64,000 bases of DNA from the NCBI GenBank assembly GCA_023014335.1, contig JAECYW010000011.1, positions 1,550,001 through 1,614,000 of the forward strand. Direction: 5' to 3'. Shown one piece after another: positions 57,587 to 64,000 of the stretch. The notes under the pieces were generated by a model. It was not told the DNA's origin. It worked only from the letters and a program-made list of their open reading frames with translations, and ran no database searches. The first letter of the stretch is position 1. Each line of letters begins with the position of its first letter. The translations under genes were made by a program, and so were the position numbers. The stretch comes from Galerina marginata. Lineage: Eukaryota; Basidiomycota; Agaricomycetes; Agaricales; Galerinaceae.

Positions 57587-60500
57587 TTATCCAGTAATTA
57601 GTCTAGCCAAAAGATACAATGTTGACCCAACGAATCTCTGCGCAGTGTCAGAGAAGGGTTTAGCATGGCCAGAATACTTCGACTCACCACAGAATTTGTT
57701 ATCGCGGTGAATGACAAAATAAACACCATGTAAGCCTTGACCTTGGTGATACCAACATCTTTCCCAAAAGCGTCCGTTTCCTTCATGCCGCTCAGAATAG
57801 CAACAAGAAGTAGACCCTAAGCATGATAGAGCAATTAACACGAGTTGAACGAAAGCGTAAACGAGAGCGTACATTTGATAACACCCAAGCCAGCAATACA
57901 TTCGTCCTGACATCGGCATAATAGTCCTTGGCTGCGTGCTCTCTTTCCGCTATCGTCAATGGGCCTTTGCCCTTGCCATTGTCAATAGGCACGCGGTCGC
58001 GGAGGTTTGCCAGAGAGTCTTCGTATATACTGTTGATGTCCGCGACCTCCGTGAGCATCTCTACGTCGACATGGGAGTGGCTGTCCTGCACGACAGCCCC
58101 AAGGTCGGTGTCGGGTGTTGAGTCTTGCTTGGTGCCCCAAGAGATCTATATTTCTTAGCTTAGTATCGATATCAAATATTCAAGGGAATAAAAAGAACGA
58201 ACATCATCGAGATTTGAGAAGGCATAACTAGAGGCCACTCAGATTATTAGTACGGAACACGAAAAAGAAAGCCTGACGGACATGTTAAGGACATTGATAT
58301 ACATTGGCGAGAGGAGCAAATAGGGTATGAAGCTCGTAAACATGTGCCATGGATCGAAAGCCAGCAAGCTACCGAAAGCATACACTGGATTTTCTTTTCA
58401 GAACTAAAATGCATCAAGAAAGTCAACAGACTTACGCCCATAAGTAACCAAGATGCTAAATAGCATCACGGAGTTGACAGCCCCTCCTTGATGACCAGCT
58501 TGCACAGCACAAATAATCGAAGCAATAATCAGGTATAGCATGAGTATTCCCAAGATGATCGTCGTCAATTTGTATTTCCATTTGGCCCTGCGAGAAAATA
58601 TAAGACGTTTACGGAAATGAAATACAATAGCGCGGAACGCACGATGTAGGCTTGTTTCCCATTGAGAACAAGAAACATCCGACGATCAAGGAGGACATTA
58701 TATACTGCAAAGGTGATTATCAGATATGAGTGAGCGAGGAAGGGTACGTTGTTCTGACTTACTTGAGCAAGTGTATTGAAGTATTGGATGCCAGTCAAAC
58801 CGAACGATTTGTCCTCCAGCGACGTTGTAAGCACAACCTGCCTGGATCTTAATACGGTTCGGGAACAATGGACAATTGAACTCACGAAGAAGAGAAAGAA
58901 ATTGCCCTAGAAGCCCCTATCAGTACCGCGCCTCAAAACGACGAAACGACTATAAGCTCACGATGCTGAACCAGGCGAATGTTAAGTTCACAATATTATA
59001 GACCGTCTCAATCATGAAAGTAACTTTACGAGCAAAGCTATGTCCTGAGCGCAGAATCTGGCCTACGTGAGCAATTGCGTAGGTCGCGGCGAAGAATGAA
59101 CCATTGAGCCAGCGTCGTCGTTGCGAAATAAATTCGGGAAGAGCGTCGGGCACGTCTGTCTCTCCTACAGCGCCTTTCACGTATTTGAGGATCCTAAAAG
59201 GTATTAGAAAGAACTAAAATAAGAACTAAAAATGGGAACTCACCAGCTTGAGTTGGCCTTAGCGATGAGTTCGAAACACAGAATACGCTTAAAGAAATAT
59301 CAGATGCTGAAGAATGTAGTGGTAAAAAACGCACATCTTCGGCCAGATCTGCAAGAAATCACGTTAAGGCATGTCCGAACCATTGGAGCGATATAAACTT
59401 ACACATGTTAGATGTGAATATATCCGTATCTCGGCCATGTAACACCTCGCCTTTGAAGTAAGAGGCAAGTGGGCCAAGTCCAAATTCATCGTTCTGCAAT
59501 GCAATATATCTGGGTCAAGTTCGTCATCAGGATTCCATACCAATGGCAGAACAGTGCTAGACAAACCTGTAGGCCGAAAATGCTCCAGGCTATGATTCCA
59601 CGGCAAATATTAGGATGGCGTCGTCAAGACGAAAACAAACTACTTACAAGAACGCTGATATAACCGAACATCGACTCAGTGGGCTTGTCTAGGATGCAGC
59701 TGATCTTGTATTCAAAGTTTTGCGCTGCCACTATTCATGAAAAGGACGATACAAGAGACAGCTTTGTCAGGGAATGATAAGGGAAAAAGTGGAATAGCGC
59801 CTCACCGAGTGGATTCAACAGGAGTGACCAGTTTTTGCCCTTATACACCGCAATCTCGCCACACGCTCCTGCAACATTAGAATTGATATCAAATGCTTTC
59901 CAAAGCCGGTATATACTGGCTTTGCTCGGACGAGTGCCGACATCAAGGAGTACACAGACGTTGGGCTGGAAATAAAATCAGAACAAGTTTCTAATCACGT
60001 AGATGGTCGGCTGACCTGCAACATAGGAGCAAAGGCATTGAAGAACCATCGATGACTATTAATTTTTTTTTGGTTTTTCTCCTTCATGCAAAATATTATT
60101 TGTGTAGGCACAATGCCCTTGTCAGGGTATTTGAAGTGTAGGTTGGGGTCGAGTGCAAAGGAGGTGGTATATTCAAACAAATGTGCCATTACTTCCTTCT
60201 CGTTGACTCTGTTCTTCATGTGGTCACCTGGCTGGTAGACACCCAACAGTGTGAGACAGTCGAGTACACGGGGATGGATCTTCTTGCGCCCGTCAGCTAC
60301 TATACAAACAACGACCTAAATATACTGGAAGTTAAACCTAGCGTGAAGCGGAGCAGTGTTCAGGATGCACCTTTTCCCAAGCGTTAGGGCCCCAGGTCTG
60401 GGAATTCTTTCTCGTACAAAGATGTGAGATGTTGCGCATTACACCATACATGGTTCTACAGAATAATACTTCGTCTTCCTATCATCGTACTTCTGAGCAA

Positions 60501-61656
60501 GCAGAAAACCCGGCAAATAAGAAGAGCTCACATTAAACATTGTTATCACAATAAATAATTCCGTTCTCCTCCCAGACTCATTCTGGCGTAGGAAGAAACC
60601 CTTCTTCTCAAAGTCGTCAGGGTCACAAGTAACTGCCGTGTAACGAGTCTTCATCGTCTCCGGTTCGCCACGCCGGGGGAGCACGAGCTTTGGAGGAACG
60701 TCCAAGTCGACAACGAGATTACCGTTTGTTAACTGAACTCGCCGCTTGGTCTTGTGTCGTCGTAATATTCGACCTGCAGGAGCAGGACCAAAATGACGCG
60801 TCTCGAGCGGCATTTCTGGCGGTAAAGAATATAGAGTTGATGTAGGCGTTTCAGGTTCTGGATCATATACGACGGCATGGCCATCAGGCAGATACCCTCG
60901 TTCACCGTAATAGGCAGAGTCCTTGCCTTCCTTCTCTACATCGTATCCGTAGTTCCCTTCGGGGTGTCCAGTGTAGTGAACCGATTCGTCGCCAACAATA
61001 AGATAGTCTTCATCGTCGACCGCCGGTGTTGGCGATCGTGACCGTGGTGGGCGGTAAGACGCACGGGAGTAATTTCCCGACGCGTAGGCTTCCATGTCGT
61101 AGTTGAAGTGGTCGATCTCTGATCCCGTTGGAAGAGACTCATGGGCATATGAAGGGGAGACATATGTTTGATTCGAAGATGCATATTCGTGAGGTTGGTT
61201 ATAGTAATATTCGGAGGGTACGGTCAGAGGTGGTTGCCCAGAGGACTGAGGAGTTGTTGCGTCGTAAAAGGGGTCTGAATGTGTTGTAGGGGGCGGAGCT
61301 GGTGGTTCTATGTCGATTTGAAGAGTCTCCCCTGTGATTATGGGGGCTAGGTATTGGCCTGGTTGATAACGTCTGTATTCAGATGCCGCAGTTTGAGAGT
61401 GGGCATTTGAATCCGCAATTGAGTGCCGTTCAACCGACGATGCAACGTCCTGAAAAGGGTCTACTTGACTACTGGGCTGCTCTCTCTCTGGATAGTTCCG
61501 CAAGAGTTGGTCGACTGCATTGCTGATGTTGTCGTAAGTCGTTGGTGCGTCTGAGAGGCTATATCGCGTCAGTTGTGGATCGGCAGGTTCTTGATGTACA
61601 ATGGGTTCATTTGTAGGAGTTTTGACCCGTGGTGCTGGCTTTCGTCGTGCGGCCAT
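57587..61656 (-). CDS. Chitin synthase (division 1, class I-III type)
   Basis: Starts at 61656 ([20 protein letters not shown]) with a disordered Pro/Ser/Tyr-rich tail of about 250 residues. The chitin synthase 1 N-terminal region follows ([20 protein letters not shown]), then the GT2 catalytic blocks: [93 protein letters not shown] and [20 protein letters not shown]. The [20 protein letters not shown] block is the catalytic/product-binding signature. Several C-terminal transmembrane helices end in [16 protein letters not shown]. The enzyme polymerises UDP-GlcNAc into chitin at the plasma membrane. About eighteen introns join in frame, including a 23-nt microexon (59568-59590) encoding PGAFSAYR. 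It appears intact. Confidence 0.95.
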
Positions 61657-61918
61657 AGGTTATAGTTAAATCGTTGCTTTGCTGCTGGTCTTCGACACGA
61701 CAGAGATACGCCGCAGTTGTTAGTGGTTCAATGTTCGGAAACAATAGCCGCCCACATAGCACAACGCGCCAGTCACGTGACCGTGCCAACAGGTCTGGAC
61801 CAAGTTCTTAGATCTTCAGGCTCAATCGCGGAAACAGACTGGAAAAGTGAGATTCTGGCAACGCAGTTTATTATACTGAGATCTCCAATACATAAAAACT
61901 GCACTCTAAATACGTATC

Positions 61919-64000
61919 TCAGCATAATACCGTGCCGATTGATATACCACTGAAAGGTGGTATAAATTGGGAAGTCATAGAATCATGGGTTGTCAGACTG
62001 TAATCCAACGCTGTCTGGAGAACCCTCTTTTGATCCAGCAAGGCCTGGTGCATTTCTTCAGACTCCTGGCGTCTCCTCGTGGGGTGTGCCCTCCAGATCT
62101 TCTGCGATGCGTCAAACGCGTCCAGCCCACGATTGACAAGGTCTAGGGCTTCTCCAACTGTGCAGCCAGGGGACAGGGTGGCGTGGTGGAAGGCGCAGCT
62201 CAGGTATTCTAGTCCATGATGAATAATAATTAGGTTTCCAGACGGGAGATATACATACTGGCGCACTCCTCATCGTCGATTGGATAACATTCCGCTGCCT
62301 GGACGTAAAACTTTGCAGCAATTTTATTGTTGATAGCTTCTTCGTCGCCAGATTGGGCTTGGGCCGCTTGAAGTTTGGCGAGATCGGAGTGGTAAAAAGC
62401 CTTGCAACTGGCGGACGGATGTCAAAACCCAAGACGAGGTTTAGTGGGGACGACATACGAATAAGCATGACCTTTGAGGTAGTCATAGTTTGAGAGAAAC
62501 CAGCCAGGGTCCCTTTCGCCTTCGACCCATGATGGTTCTCTTGGACCAGGGTCTTTTTCCAGTTCCTGGAGCATCAAGTCGACCTGCTGCATCGCTGGCT
62601 TAAGCCACTCGGCACGATCGGAATCGGCCCTTTTCGACATTGCATAAACCTGAATAGCCAATGGAATCAGTAGATCTATGGAGGGGAAATGTCCACGAGG
62701 AGCCTACTCACAGTTATCATCGTCCTTATACAATGATTCCGCACAGACCTGATGAAGGTATCATCGAATATCTCGCCCTTCTCCTCGACCGAAACATCTT
62801 TGAATTTCTCGCGGCCCCATTCGAGGAGGTTGAGAGCCTGCCTCGCGTATTCTGCATCTAAAACTATGTTGTCGTCTGCTACGCACTCGACCATTCCACG
62901 GAGGAGCCAAAATCTATTGTACTTTAAGAAGCCGCATACTTCAACAAAGAAAGCACGCACCGAATGGTCAGATCAAAGTCAGGACGCGCACGATCCCAGC
63001 CCAGTTTCTGCACGCGAATTGGCATTTCTCGTTTGACATGATCCGGGCCCAGTCCGATCCATGGATTGTGCCTTTGGCGCTCGAGTGTACCTGCGTGACC
63101 ATTAAGGGAAATAAGCGCTAGACTTATCTAGTTTGGTGTCCAAGCATACCACAAGTGTTGTGTGCACTAATCCATTCATCCACCGGAGGCTTGAAATGAG
63201 TGCATCTGATGTCCAGAAGCATACCATCGCAGACAAGAGCAAAAGCCTGACAAAATAATTAACTCCTGAATGTTGCAATGGAAATTGAAGATTGGAATTT
63301 TTTTTTTGATGACCTACATCTTCTTCGCCGTCCATACACCTGCATCCAACACGCCCGCATCTTTCCACACCGTTTTCATCCGTTTTGATGTATGCGGTCT
63401 TCATCCTGCGAACGCCTTCGTCGTACTCCTGAAAGAAATTTAGGGGCATGAGAGATCAATGTAATTATACCCATTTCGCAGCGTACAACCTTCGCTGCAT
63501 AGGTTATGACCCAAGCCTATAAAATACACCATCTCGTCAACACTAGCCACGCTCGATAATCCAAAGACTCACACTACTCTTCGCATTGCGCTTTTCTCGT
63601 AGCCCAGCAACTAGCGAGGCAGCGACGTCCCAGGGGTAACCGATCTCTTCATTTCCATACCTTTCGGACAGCGGTCCTTCCAACGGTATAGTGCTTATCT
63701 CCAGGACATTCGACAACGATTTCCCCAGCCGAGTAGTGTACTCTATTTTCTGCTTTTCCTGGGCTGGTGTCAGGCCCTCTTTCGGCATTGCGTCCAATGC
63801 CCATTCCCATGATCGAGAGCTCGCCAAATATGTTTTGAAGGTCTGATAAGAATGCGTCAGTTCACCGGTTGGTAAGTCTGATGTCTGGACAAACGAGGCT
63901 TACATCTTGAACTGTCGCCAGTTGAGCATAAGCCTTATAATACGTTGGGTCAAGTTCAGTCGCCTGGTCAAGAAAGTCAATTATAATTGTTAAATTATCA
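61919..64000 (-). CDS. TPR-like protein, N-terminus outside window
   Basis: The gene runs off the right edge. The first visible exon (about 63905-63961) reads ATELDPTYYKAYAQLATVQD, a classic TPR helix pair. Next come SSRSWEWALDAMPKEGLTPA, GNEEIGYPWDVAASLVAGLR, MPLNFFQEYDEGVRRMKTAY, a cysteine-containing stretch (ERCGRVGCRCMDGEEDV), LRGMVECVADDNIVLDAEYA, AEWLKPAMQQVDLMLQELEK and KIAAKFYVQAAECYPIDDEE. The end is CAFHHATLSPGCTVGEALDL with DQKRVLQTALDYSL. Introns are short and mostly in phase. The long helical body suggests a protein-interaction scaffold. I do not recognise the family beyond its TPR, and the function is unknown. Confidence 0.7.

Overview
The window is nuclear DNA of a filamentous basidiomycete, almost certainly an Agaricomycete. 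Genes lie on both strands and are cut by many short (about 45-60 nt) GT-AG introns. Several proteins are typical of mushroom-forming fungi: a DUF6533-type membrane protein, a long-tailed PAQR/HlyIII receptor, a Git3-like GPCR, a copper radical oxidase and a CBM1-bearing glycosidase. The secreted enzymes (GH92 mannosidase, glyoxal-oxidase-like enzyme, CBM1-GH27 alpha-galactosidase) suggest a saprotroph that degrades plant matter or glycoprotein.

Layout: 0-4.3 kb holds two tandem MYND zinc-finger paralogues (+), the first cut by the window edge. 4.6-6.0 kb is a degenerate HNH-type gene (-), followed by a repeat-rich stretch (6.0-7.7 kb). 7.8-10.0 kb is a PAQR receptor (+). 11.4-15.1 kb is a GH92 alpha-mannosidase (+). 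15.8-19.3 kb is a membrane-anchored coiled-coil protein (-). 20.3-21.7 kb is a kinase-like gene (-). 22.6-25.1 kb is a copper radical oxidase (-). 26.6-28.2 kb is a GPCR (+). 29.6-31.9 kb is CBM1-GH27 (+). 32.4-34.8 kb is ADA2 (+), convergent with CTR9 (35.2-39.1 kb, -). 40.3-41.7 kb is a DUF6533-type protein (+). 42.2-43.2 kb is ribosomal protein uS2/RPS0 (+). 43.4-47.2 kb holds two tandem paraoxonase-like genes (-). 47.6-49.5 kb is bleomycin hydrolase (+). 50-51.5 kb is a single-pass membrane protein (+). 51.8-52.6 kb is a J-domain protein (-). 52.9-55.0 kb is an F-box protein (+). 55.8-57.3 kb is an R3H-type protein (-). 57.6-61.7 kb is a chitin synthase (-). 61.9-64.0 kb is a TPR-like protein (-), cut by the window edge.

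These genes do not form an obvious metabolic cluster. They mix housekeeping (SAGA and Paf1C subunits, ribosome, cell wall), secreted enzymes and membrane receptors. The strongest unexplained signal is genome-wide in style. Ten genes, including the conserved ADA2 and CTR9, carry single-base reading-frame slips inside conserved coding sequence, and about 19 of 21 are of the same sign (one extra base). An insertion-biased consensus error is the simplest explanation. All gene ends and products were inferred by reading translated frames and splice sites by eye; no database search was run.
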